From Maridesulfovibrio sp. (GTDB taxonomy: Bacteria > Desulfobacterota > Desulfovibrionia > Desulfovibrionales > Desulfovibrionaceae), in the NCBI RefSeq assembly GCF_963666665.1, contig NZ_OY762999.1:3506001-3570000 (forward strand): a stretch of 64,000 nt of DNA, read 5' to 3'. The notes under the pieces were generated by a model, which searched no databases, was not told the DNA's origin, and saw nothing but the letters and a program-made list of their open reading frames with translations. Position 1 is the first letter of the stretch; every line of letters begins with the position of its first letter. Position numbers and translations under genes: made by a program. This document shows positions 17,726 through 25,996 of the stretch, in pieces.

Positions 17726-18418
17726 GTGTCAGTTGAGAAAATACTGGTTGTTGAAGACCATAATGATACTATTGAATTGTTGAAGTACAACCTTACCTCT
17801 TCCGGTTACGAGGTTGTAACCGCCATGGACGGTCACAAAGCCCTTGATCAGGCTAGAAATGAAAACCCGGACCTGATCCTGCTGGATCTCATGCTGCCCG
17901 GTATTGACGGGCTTGAAGTCTGCCGCAGGCTTAAGCAGGAAGCAGGTACCCAGCATATCCCGGTGATAATGCTCACAGCCAAGGGAGAGGAAGTGGATCG
18001 GGTTGTAGGGCTTGAACTCGGTGTGGACGATTATATCGTCAAACCGTTCAGCCCCCGTGAACTTGTTCTCAGGGTCAAGGCCGTATTGCGCCGCAGTACT
18101 GAACTGCCAGAGACCCGCCGTCCCGGAAAATGGAGCCGTGAAGGTCTTTCCGTGGATTTTGAAGCCCACACCGTAGAATGTGACGGTGATCTTGTGGCGT
18201 TGACTGCTACCGAGTTCAAGCTCTTTTCCGAACTCCTGCAGCACGAAGGCAAGGTGCGCACCCGTGACCACCTGCTGGATACTGTCTGGGATACCCATTT
18301 TGAGGGTTACTCCAGAACAGTGGATACCCATATCCGCAGGCTGCGCCAGAAGCTCGGACCCTACGCAGATTACATAGAGACTGTGCGTGGTGTAGGCTAC
18401 CGTTTCAAGCATTCCTAA
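17726..18418 (+). CDS. PhoB/OmpR-family response regulator
   Basis: A 230-residue transcription regulator: receiver (1-120) with D54 in LLDLMLPGIDG and K in VDDYIVKPFSPREL, then an OmpR-type winged helix (about 130-228; TRDHLLDTVWDTHFEGYSRT, VGYRFK). GTG 17726 is chosen because GGAGA lies just upstream; the frame runs back to 17690 without such a site. Paired with the PhoR-like kinase downstream. No pst or phoU genes lie nearby, so phosphate is the best guess for its signal from family resemblance only. Confidence 0.85.
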   Translation: MSVEKILVVEDHNDTIELLKYNLTSSGYEVVTAMDGHKALDQARNENPDLILLDLMLPGIDGLEVCRRLKQEAGTQHIPVIMLTAKGEEVDRVVGLELGVDDYIVKPFSPRELVLRVKAVLRRSTELPETRRPGKWSREGLSVDFEAHTVECDGDLVALTATEFKLFSELLQHEGKVRTRDHLLDTVWDTHFEGYSRTVDTHIRRLRQKLGPYADYIETVRGVGYRFKHS

Positions 18419-18455
18419 GGCTGTCTTAATCAAACCGCATCAATGGATAAACTTG

Positions 18456-18482
18456 CTCCCGGAATTTCCGGGGGGCTTTGTT
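18456..18482 (+). terminator. Possible weak terminator between the response regulator and kinase genes
   Basis: An eight-base-pair stem built on CCCGGA-ATT-TCCGGG is followed by only a short T stretch (CTTTGTTG). It may be an attenuator or a chance hairpin. Confidence 0.35.
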
Positions 18483-18581
18483 GCGTCCTTAAAGCAATCC
18501 TGACCTGATTGTCACTTTTAGGCGTTGATTTCATGTTAAGTTGTCAGCGTATTTATTAACATTCTGACTTTAAAATCAATT

Positions 18582-20372
18582 ATGAACAGCGACTTGAAAT
18601 TTTCAATCAAGAGCAAGCTCTTTATCGCAGTGTGTCTGACTGCTGCTATCTGCGTCAGTCTGCCGCTGGGATTTGCCTATCATCTGCTGAGGGCGGACCT
18701 GATGCTGGATTCACAGGACAGCGTGCGCGAAAAAATGGAGCTGGCCAGACGGATCTATAGAAAGAGTGACGGTGCCGGAGTGCAGAGCCGGGTTGATGCG
18801 GTGTCCGGCATGCTGGGAACAGAGGTCGGTTATATTTCCGTCGACGGTAAAAACTCCGTACAGCCCTCATGGGCTGTCGGGGATTCCATTTCATTGAATG
18901 ATGCTCAAATCAGGAATGCGGAAGGCAGTCAGCCCGGTTTGCAGTTGCAGGAAGATCCTCTGGACGGCAAGGAGTTCATGCTGGGTGCTGTCAAAGTCGC
19001 CCAAGGTTTGGAGTCTCCCGCCGGTTATCTGGTAATTAAGGAATTTCTGCACGGGCCTGAAGAAAGAATGGGCATGATCCTTAAAGTGTTTTTCTGGGCA
19101 CTGCCCATTGTGGCACTGGTTTGTTACGGGGTTATCCGTTTTGTGACCATGCAGCTCAGTTCGTCGGTGGAGTCCATGGTCAGGACTGCCGAGGCCGTAG
19201 GGCAGGGAAACTATAAGCGCAGGATCAGGACCTTTCCGGACAAGGAGTTCATTCCGCTTGCAAATTCTATCAATTGGATGGCTGCACGTATTGATGAGCA
19301 TGTCAGCACCATTACCGGACAGAGGAACAAAATTCAGGCTGTGTTTAACGGTATGTGGGATGGGGTTATGGTTCTGGACGGCAGCTGTCGTATCCAGAGT
19401 GTGAACCGGGCCTTAGAAGAAATTTTTCCCGGTATTCAGAATGGGTTGGACCGCACCCCTCTGGAAATTATCCCCAGTCCTGATCTTTATGATGCATGCA
19501 GGGAAGTGGTTGGCCCGGAAGGGCCGGAGGCCACAACAGTACAGGTGGTCCTGCCTAATGGTCGGGTTTACGATGTGAATATCGTCCGCTCTCCGCATAC
19601 TTCAGAGCCGGGACAGGGACCGGGAGTGATTGCCGTATTTCATGACATAAGTGAAATTAAACGTTTGGAGACTGTGCGTCAGGATTTCGTAGCCAACGTG
19701 TCCCACGAATTGCGCACACCGCTTACGTCTGTAAAAGGTTATGCTGAGACCCTGCTTTCCGATCCTCCGCCACCGGAATCGATACAGAAGAATTTTCTGG
19801 CAACTATTGAGAAGAATGCCAACCACATGTGCAAGATTGTTGATGACCTGCTTAACCTCTCAAGGCTCGAAAGCGGGCACGAAAAGGTTGAGCTTAAGCC
19901 TATTGATCCCACAGATGCATTGCGTGAAGCATGGGAGGCCTGTTCCGGTCTGGCCGAAAAAAGAAAGGTCGATCTCAAGCGCAGTTTTGAAAAAGGTGAT
20001 TTCACTGTAATGGCTGATTCCGGTCAGCTCATGCAGTTGTTCAGGAATTTACTGGAGAACGGTATCAAATACGGGCCGGAGGAGAATCCGGTTATTGTTG
20101 AACACCGTGTAGAAGGTGATCGTTTGCAGCTTGCGGTAATTGATTCCGGTCCGGGTATTCCCGCAGCGGATCAGCCGCGCATCTTTGAGCGGTTTTATTC
20201 CGTGGAAAAATTCAGGCGTAATGAGTTCGGGTCTACCGGACTCGGACTCGCTATTTCACGGCACATCGTTTCCAATCACGGCGGAGAAATATTCGTGCAA
20301 TGCCCTCCTGACGGTCATAGACAAGGCACAGCCTTTGTTTTCTCCCTGCCTCTTATGCAAGCTGCTAATTGA
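18582..20372 (+). CDS. PhoR-like sensor histidine kinase
   Basis: A 596-residue membrane kinase. Segments at about 11-32 and 166-186 bracket a periplasmic domain of about 130 residues; HAMP, a PAS domain (about 245-360), HisKA with H375 in NVSHELRTPLTSVKGYAETL, and an HATPase domain (ending GSTGLGLAIS) follow. The order and HisKA sequence match PhoR. It lies 163 bp after its response regulator and may have its own promoter. No Shine-Dalgarno site is evident before ATG 18582. Confidence 0.87.
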   Translation: MNSDLKFSIKSKLFIAVCLTAAICVSLPLGFAYHLLRADLMLDSQDSVREKMELARRIYRKSDGAGVQSRVDAVSGMLGTEVGYISVDGKNSVQPSWAVGDSISLNDAQIRNAEGSQPGLQLQEDPLDGKEFMLGAVKVAQGLESPAGYLVIKEFLHGPEERMGMILKVFFWALPIVALVCYGVIRFVTMQLSSSVESMVRTAEAVGQGNYKRRIRTFPDKEFIPLANSINWMAARIDEHVSTITGQRNKIQAVFNGMWDGVMVLDGSCRIQSVNRALEEIFPGIQNGLDRTPLEIIPSPDLYDACREVVGPEGPEATTVQVVLPNGRVYDVNIVRSPHTSEPGQGPGVIAVFHDISEIKRLETVRQDFVANVSHELRTPLTSVKGYAETLLSDPPPPESIQKNFLATIEKNANHMCKIVDDLLNLSRLESGHEKVELKPIDPTDALREAWEACSGLAEKRKVDLKRSFEKGDFTVMADSGQLMQLFRNLLENGIKYGPEENPVIVEHRVEGDRLQLAVIDSGPGIPAADQPRIFERFYSVEKFRRNEFGSTGLGLAISRHIVSNHGGEIFVQCPPDGHRQGTAFVFSLPLMQAAN

Positions 20373-20464
20373 TGCGCTATCACGCTTTTGGTTTTGCAGC
20401 ATTATATTGGTGACAATGCGAACAGAGAAAGGGTAGATTTCGTGCAAACTTAGGGAGGTCCGGT

Positions 20465-21307
20465 TTGAACGAAAAATCCAAGGCTGTTCTTCTCATGGCT
20501 GCCACGGCCCTGATCTGGAGTTCCGGTGGGCTTGCTATCAAGCTGGTGGACTGGAACCCCATGGCTATTACCGGGGTGCGCAGTGCTTTGGCCGCCTTGA
20601 CGCTCGCAATGCTGTTCCGGGGCCGTTTGAAATTCGGATTTTCACTTGTACAGTTGGGAGCGGCGGCAGGGTATGCCGGACTGCTGATCACCAACGTTGC
20701 CGCCACCAAACTGACCACCTCCGCCAATGCCATTCTGCTGGCCTACACTGCTCCGGTCTATGTGGCGTTGCTCGCCCCATGGTTCCTCAAAGAGAGAACC
20801 AGTCGCAGCGATTGGATTTTCATAGCTGTCACCGTTGGCGGGATGGTTTTATTCTTCCTTGATAAGCTTTCTCCCAGTGGACTTTGGGGTAACATTATCG
20901 CCGTAGTCACCGGTATTTCCTACGCTATATTCACCCTTTGCATGAGAGCCCAGAAATCTTCCTCCCCGCTGGAATCAGTGATTATGGGGCATCTGCTAAC
21001 CGCGTGTTGTGGCTTGCCTTTCATGTTCAGCGCTATCCCCTCAGCTGAAAGCTGGATGGGGCTTATCTATCTGGGCATTTTTCAACAGGGTATATCCCTC
21101 GCACTATACACATGGGCTATCAAGCGTCTTGGTGCACTGGAAGCAATCCTGATCATGACCCTCGAGCCGATCTTCAATCCGATTCTGGTAGCTGTCGGCT
21201 ACGGCGAGATTCCCGGGAAATGGGCCATCATTGGCGGGATGGTGGTGATTTTGTCGGTTACGATGCGCGGGGTGTGGCCGTTACTAAAAAAGAACCCCGG
21301 TAGTTAA
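20465..21307 (+). CDS. EamA/DMT-family transporter
   Basis: A 280-residue protein with about ten hydrophobic helices in two EamA repeats (WSSGGLAIKLVDWNPMAITG near the start; LEAILIMTLEPIFNPI near the end), a drug/metabolite exporter family. The substrate cannot be told. The start is TTG 20465, supported by GGGAGG at 20453-20458. A bidirectional terminator follows directly. Confidence 0.85.
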   Translation: MNEKSKAVLLMAATALIWSSGGLAIKLVDWNPMAITGVRSALAALTLAMLFRGRLKFGFSLVQLGAAAGYAGLLITNVAATKLTTSANAILLAYTAPVYVALLAPWFLKERTSRSDWIFIAVTVGGMVLFFLDKLSPSGLWGNIIAVVTGISYAIFTLCMRAQKSSSPLESVIMGHLLTACCGLPFMFSAIPSAESWMGLIYLGIFQQGISLALYTWAIKRLGALEAILIMTLEPIFNPILVAVGYGEIPGKWAIIGGMVVILSVTMRGVWPLLKKNPGS

Positions 21308-21323
21308 AACTTCCGGGGTCTCT
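21293..21323. terminator. Bidirectional terminator between EamA and SPOR genes
   Basis: ACCCCGGTAGT, loop TAAA, ACTTCCGGGGT form an eleven-position stem with one mismatch between two convergent genes. Confidence 0.8.
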
Positions 21324-21325
21324 AT

Positions 21326-22069
21326 TTAAATCGCTTTCTTGCTCTTAAGCAGCGGTTTCTTGATGCCGTACTTGGCGAGCACTTTTTTCATTGCAGTGGT
21401 GGAATCCGGCGTTCCGGTATGGCGGACAAAAACACGGTACCATGTACGGGTGCCGCTCTTTCCGGACTCAACATAAGATTCGAGTCCGTTGGAGATGAGC
21501 TTGTTGGCAAAGCCCTGTGCTCGTGCATTATCACCGAAGGATGCAGCCTGATACACATAGATGTACTGCGGCTGATCCACTTCCACGGGATTATCTATTT
21601 CCACCGGAGGTTCCGGTTCGGCCTGCTTAACTTCAGCAGCCTTTGCCGTCACTTGAGCTTCTGCTTTGGGGGCAGGCTGTTCTGTTTTAGCCGGTTCAGC
21701 CTCTTTTGCCGGAGAGGCTTTGGTTTCGGCTTTGACTGCTTCCTTCTTCGGCTCTTCTTTTTGTACTTCAGGCGTTACAGCAGGTTCAGGCTTTTTCTTG
21801 AGCTGGTCAATGTATTCCAGTTCTTCGGGCTTGAGCACTCCGCCTTTCACTTCCCCGGAAGCATTGCTCTGGCTGGGCAGCATCATGGCGATTTCGGGTA
21901 CATCCTTTTCAGGCTGGTAACCCCGACCCAGGAGAATCCCCAGCACAAAGAAGGCGCACAAGGCTGCAACAGCCCCGGCACACAGCCCGATTACTTCGGG
22001 CATGGTGAAGGTAAAGGTGAATGTCTTTTCCTGAGCGGGAGCGGTCTTCTTTTTTCTGGGTGCAGCCAT
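21326..22069 (-). CDS. SPOR-domain membrane protein
   Basis: A 247-residue protein with a short basic cytoplasmic N-terminus (MAAPRKKK), one membrane segment (about 26-50, VIGLCAGAVAALCAFFVLGI), a long Lys/Glu/Pro/Ala-rich periplasmic linker and a C-terminal SPOR domain (about 170-245; IYVYQAASFGDNARAQGF), which binds denuded septal peptidoglycan. The start at 22069 has GGAGT upstream; an in-frame ATG at 22117 would lie inside argS. It follows argS by 19 bp and is probably co-transcribed. Confidence 0.85.
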   Translation of the reverse strand: MAAPRKKKTAPAQEKTFTFTFTMPEVIGLCAGAVAALCAFFVLGILLGRGYQPEKDVPEIAMMLPSQSNASGEVKGGVLKPEELEYIDQLKKKPEPAVTPEVQKEEPKKEAVKAETKASPAKEAEPAKTEQPAPKAEAQVTAKAAEVKQAEPEPPVEIDNPVEVDQPQYIYVYQAASFGDNARAQGFANKLISNGLESYVESGKSGTRTWYRVFVRHTGTPDSTTAMKKVLAKYGIKKPLLKSKKAI

Positions 22070-22088
22070 TTGGAACTCCGGTTTATTA

Positions 22089-23732
22089 TTACATGCTTTC
22101 GGGAGCGGAAACACCAAGCAGGCTCAGGCCGTTGGCAAGTGTTCTTGCAACTGCCTGCAGCAGAACCAGTCTTGCCGCGATAACATCTTCTTCAGCAGAA
22201 AGGATGTGGTGCATGCTGTAGAACCTGTGCAGGGCGCTGGCGAGGTCGCGCAGGTAGTAGCTGATTACGTGCGGGCTCATGTTCTTACCTGCGTTTTCAG
22301 CAACATCTGCGAACTGGTCCATGAGTTTCATGAGGTTCAGTTCTTCCGCATTGGTCAGGGCGGAGAGCGGTGCTGCATCAATTGCGGGAACTGCGATGCC
22401 CTGATCAGCAGCTTTGCGCATTACGGAGCAGATACGCGCGTGTGCGTACTGTACGTAGTAGACCGGGTTGTCCATGGTCTTCTGTTTGACCAGTTCAAGG
22501 TCGAAGTCGAGGTGGCTGTCGCTCTTTCTGGAGAGGAACATGAAGCGGGATGCGTCGCGGCCTACTTCGTTAACCACGTCTTCGAGGGTTTCAAATTCGC
22601 CGGCACGGGTGGACATGGCAATCTGCTCACCGCCGCGCAGCAGGTTAACCAGCTGTACGAGGATTACATCAAGCTGTCCTTTCTTGCCGAGGGCTTCCAC
22701 TGCGGCCTGCATGCGGGGTACGTAACCGTGATGGTCTGCTCCCCAGATATCGACGACAATATCAAATCCGCGTTTGTATTTGTCATCGTGGTAGGCGATG
22801 TCGGAAGCGAAATAGGTCAGGTCCCCGTTGGACTTGCGCAGAACGCGGTCCTTGTCGTCACCCAGTTCGGTGGATTTGAACCAGAGTGCGCCGTCCTGTT
22901 CGTAAGCCATGCCGCGAGCTTTGAGGTCGGCAAAGGTTTCTTCAACCTTGTTGGCGCTTACGAGGCTTTTTTCGGAGAACCATACATCGTGGCGTACATC
23001 AAAGGCAGCGAGGTCTTTCTTGATGCCTTCAAGAATTTCATCTTTACCGTATTCGCGGCAGATGGCGATGGCTTCGTCATCGCTCATGCCGAGGATGCCG
23101 GGATTGCGTTCCAGTACTTCTGCGGCGAGATCCTTGATGTAATCACCTTTATAGAAATCTTCGGGATCAGCAATGTCGCGGCCCTGAGACTGCTGCAGGC
23201 GGACCCAGATAGAGGTGCCGAGGATGAGCATCTGGCGGCCGGCATCGTTGACGTAGTATTCTGCTTCCACGTCATATCCGGTGAATTCGAGGATGCGTAC
23301 AAGGCAGTCTCCGAGGGCGGCACCGCGACCGTGACCGATGTGCAGCGGTCCGGTGGGGTTGGCGGAAACGTATTCCACCTGAATTTTGGTGCCCTTGCCG
23401 ATTTCGCTGCGGCCGTAGTCCGCGCCTTTGGCCAGTACTTCGGGAACGAGGTCCTGCCAGAAGGAATTGGAAAAAGTGAAGTTTAGGAAGCCCGGTCCGG
23501 CGATATCAACTTTCTCGATGTATTTGTCTCCGTCCAGCTCGGACTGAATGGTTTCCGCGATGGCGCGGGGGTTCATCTTAGCCTGCTTGGAGAGCATCAT
23601 GGCGATGTTTGCGGACATGTCGCCGAATTTTTTATCTTTGGGAGGCTCGATAACGGCCTTCTCCGGCCATTCCCAGCCCTTGGCTTCGAGAATGGAACCG
23701 AGTACCTTTTCAAGGTGTTGTTTAGCTTTCAT
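22089..23732 (-). CDS. argS: Arginyl-tRNA synthetase
   Basis: A 547-residue class I synthetase charging tRNA-Arg. It has the N-terminal Add1 domain, the HIGH-type motif in ANPTGPLHIGHGRGAALGD, a KMSKS-position MSTRAG as is common in ArgRS, and the anticodon-binding DALR domain at the end. Length is typical. It heads an operon with the SPOR gene and diverges from the YitT gene. Confidence 0.97.
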   Translation of the reverse strand: MKAKQHLEKVLGSILEAKGWEWPEKAVIEPPKDKKFGDMSANIAMMLSKQAKMNPRAIAETIQSELDGDKYIEKVDIAGPGFLNFTFSNSFWQDLVPEVLAKGADYGRSEIGKGTKIQVEYVSANPTGPLHIGHGRGAALGDCLVRILEFTGYDVEAEYYVNDAGRQMLILGTSIWVRLQQSQGRDIADPEDFYKGDYIKDLAAEVLERNPGILGMSDDEAIAICREYGKDEILEGIKKDLAAFDVRHDVWFSEKSLVSANKVEETFADLKARGMAYEQDGALWFKSTELGDDKDRVLRKSNGDLTYFASDIAYHDDKYKRGFDIVVDIWGADHHGYVPRMQAAVEALGKKGQLDVILVQLVNLLRGGEQIAMSTRAGEFETLEDVVNEVGRDASRFMFLSRKSDSHLDFDLELVKQKTMDNPVYYVQYAHARICSVMRKAADQGIAVPAIDAAPLSALTNAEELNLMKLMDQFADVAENAGKNMSPHVISYYLRDLASALHRFYSMHHILSAEEDVIAARLVLLQAVARTLANGLSLLGVSAPESM

Positions 23733-23964
23733 GGTGGATGAAATCTCCTTATGGAATTACAGCCAGCAGGATGAGCGGACGTCATCCCGGCTGTTTAATG
23801 CGTGATAGGCATGCTTCGCTTATCATCTTTCTTTACAGCTTCCAAGTATTCATTCCGGGCTTTGAAAGTCATTACCTGATGCAAAACGGGCTTGAAAGTG
23901 GAAAGCGCTATTGCTATTTCCTTTGATACAGCAAAATATGGCGCCATACAAAGGAGAAATTGAA

Positions 23965-24831
23965 TTGGACGCAGTTGTCAGCCGTTTTCAAAGGCTAAGT
24001 TATACTATCCCGTGGAATATCGGATTGTTGAGTCTCGGTTCTTTCCTTACCGCTTTGGCTATCAAGGCGGTGATTATTCCCAATGCATTTTTGCCCAGCG
24101 GCATATCCGGACTTGCTTTGCTGGGGTATTATATTTTCCCTTCCCTCTCTTCCGGGGCTTGGGTTTTCCTGCTTAACGTGCCTGTTTTTCTTGTGGGCTG
24201 GTTTTTCATAAGCAGGCGTTTTTTCCTCTACAGCCTCTATGGCATGGTTACCATGAGTATATTCATTGATCTGGTGCCTTGGACGGTTGCGTTTGACGAC
24301 AAGTGGCTGGCCGTACTTGCGGGAGGGGTGGTGCTGGGCCTTGGGTCCGGTATCTCCCTGCGTTCACTGGGCTCAACGGGCGGTATCGGCATCCTGCAGA
24401 TTCTGGCCCGTGACAAGCTTGGAATCAAGGTCGGGCAGTTTTCCATGGGGTTTAACGCAGTGGTGCTGGGTGTAGGAACCATCTGGCTGGACCTCAATGC
24501 AGTGCTTTACTCGCTGGCGATGATCTATGTTGCAGCAGCGGCAATTGACGCGGTGCAGCGCCTTTTTAACCAACGGAAGATGGTCCTGATTATCACAGCC
24601 TTTCCGGAAGACGTCTCCGGGGCCATCATGACTAAGCTTGGACGCGGGACAACACTGCTTAATGCCAAGGGCGGCTATACCCGGCAGGATAAGACAGTTA
24701 TCCTGACCGTGGTCGATTCCTTCAGGCTTAAGCGGCTTGAGGCCACAATTTTTACAATTGATCCGGCAGCTTTTGTCATAATTGAATCAACTTTCAGCGT
24801 ACTCGGAAAAGGTTTTTCCGTGCCGAGGTAG
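23965..24831 (+). CDS. YitT-family membrane protein (DUF161/DUF2179)
   Basis: A 288-residue protein with five or six hydrophobic helices (about 15-180; LRSLGSTGGIGILQILARD is the family signature) and a C-terminal cytoplasmic DUF2179 domain (about 205-285). The function of the family is unsettled. I chose TTG 23965 because AAGGAG sits eight bases before it; an ATG at 23938 is in frame but lacks a site. It ends 2 bp before the SAM hydrolase gene. Confidence 0.82.
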   Translation: MDAVVSRFQRLSYTIPWNIGLLSLGSFLTALAIKAVIIPNAFLPSGISGLALLGYYIFPSLSSGAWVFLLNVPVFLVGWFFISRRFFLYSLYGMVTMSIFIDLVPWTVAFDDKWLAVLAGGVVLGLGSGISLRSLGSTGGIGILQILARDKLGIKVGQFSMGFNAVVLGVGTIWLDLNAVLYSLAMIYVAAAAIDAVQRLFNQRKMVLIITAFPEDVSGAIMTKLGRGTTLLNAKGGYTRQDKTVILTVVDSFRLKRLEATIFTIDPAAFVIIESTFSVLGKGFSVPR

Positions 24832-24833
24832 CT

Positions 24834-25631
24834 ATGAGCAGAACAATTGCGCTTTTGACTGATTTCGGACTTGATGATCCTTACGTGGGCCAGATGAAAG
24901 GAGTGCTGGCTGGTCTGGCACCCGACTCACGGATAATAGACGTCAGCCACGGAGTGGAGCCGTTTTGTATATCGCAGGGCGCATTTTTTCTTTCCGGGGC
25001 GATGGAACATTTCCCGAAGGATACAGTCTTCATCACTGTAATCGACCCCGGCGTCGGCAGTGCCCGCCGGATCATCGCTGCAGAGTTCGGGGGGCAGGTT
25101 GTGCTTGCTCCTGACAATGGAGTCCTTGAACTGGCTGAAGCCCGTTTTTCCGGAACAATGATTGTTACCGATCTCAGCGAAGCAGCTTCCAAGATTCACA
25201 GCTCTGCAACCTTTCATGGTCGTGATATCTTTGCGCCGTTGGCTGCATCCATAGCAAACGGAATCTCACTGGGATCCCTCGGCCCCAAGCTTCCCCTGCG
25301 TGAAATTGTACGTACCGGAATCAACAAACCCGTCTGGCTTGCGGACGGAGTAAATGCAACCATTCTGCACAAAGACCGTTTCGGTAATATTGTGTTGAAT
25401 ATTCCCGATACCCAGACCCTGCCCGAGCGCATGTGTATCCCCGAAGATCAGTTACTCTCCGGCAATGATGACGGTTGCGTAAAGCGGGTCTGCTGCTACG
25501 CAGAGCTTGAAACAGGGGCCACCGGGCTTTTAGCCGGAAGCCAAGGCTATTACGAGTTGGCCCTTAACCGCGGAGCAGCTTCGGAAATGCTAGGCCTTGA
25601 GCCGGGGGATGTTTTGACTTTGAAGTTTTGA
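24834..25631 (+). CDS. S-adenosylmethionine hydrolase (SAM hydroxide adenosyltransferase, DUF62)
   Basis: A 265-residue protein of the duf62 family, which splits SAM into adenosine and methionine using hydroxide. Signatures include LLTDFGLDDPYVGQMKGVL, DVSHGVEPF, VIDPGVGS and LAPDNGVLE in the N-terminal domain and DRFGNIVLNI in the C-terminal barrel. It is coupled to the YitT gene by a 2-bp gap. Confidence 0.9.
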   Translation: MSRTIALLTDFGLDDPYVGQMKGVLAGLAPDSRIIDVSHGVEPFCISQGAFFLSGAMEHFPKDTVFITVIDPGVGSARRIIAAEFGGQVVLAPDNGVLELAEARFSGTMIVTDLSEAASKIHSSATFHGRDIFAPLAASIANGISLGSLGPKLPLREIVRTGINKPVWLADGVNATILHKDRFGNIVLNIPDTQTLPERMCIPEDQLLSGNDDGCVKRVCCYAELETGATGLLAGSQGYYELALNRGAASEMLGLEPGDVLTLKF

Positions 25632-25650
25632 TGTGGAGATGAATAGTGGT

Positions 25651-25686
25651 GCCCCCGAACCGTAGTCCGGGGGCGGTTATTATTTG
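25651..25686. terminator. Terminator between convergent SAM hydrolase and putative immunity genes
   Basis: GCCCCCG (25651-25657) pairs with CGGGGGC (25668-25674); a T/A-rich stretch follows. Confidence 0.7.
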
Positions 25687-25994
25687 ATGAGATCTTTTTT
25701 GTTGAAGGGAACACCTACCAAGCAATGACGACAAAAAATTTTAGGTTCAGAGAACAGATAGTAAAATGCTGGAGCTAAAAACCATAAATCAAAATAGGGA
25801 TTAATGGTTTCACCTTGCCAAAAGTCATATGCTACATGTGCCCCACCTATGAAGAGCCATGTTGCACCAAGTTGGGTGTAGGTGGTTGTCTTAGTTATTT
25901 TTCCACACTTAGAACATTTAATTTTTATTCTAAAAAAGATAGTGTGCAATAAAGCTAAAATAAAAACGATAAGAGTTAGGTCGCCTCTCGTCAC
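25680..25994 (-). CDS. Small membrane protein with two CxxC pairs, candidate Rhs immunity protein
   Basis: I do not recognise the family. The 104-residue protein has an N-terminal hydrophobic helix (about 6-22), a CSKC motif after it, one or two further hydrophobic segments (about 44-85) and a CRHC motif near the end; the two CxxC pairs could form a zinc knuckle. The GTG start lies 2 bp after the stop of the Rhs tip gene, with AGGAGA as ribosome binding site inside that gene's end. This tight coupling and the AT-rich composition fit a toxin/immunity pair. The role is inferred from position only. Confidence 0.55.
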   Translation of the reverse strand: MTRGDLTLIVFILALLHTIFFRIKIKCSKCGKITKTTTYTQLGATWLFIGGAHVAYDFWQGETINPYFDLWFLAPAFYYLFSEPKIFCRHCLVGVPFNKKDLIK

Positions 25995-25996
25995 AT

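Noticed and set aside
21419..22183. 254-codon plus-strand frame rich in Phe, Arg and Leu
   Set aside because: It mirrors the low-complexity Lys/Glu/Ala linker of the SPOR protein.
22206..23486. 426-codon plus-strand open frame
   Set aside because: It lies fully antisense to argS, has no ribosome binding site and its composition mirrors the codon bias of argS.
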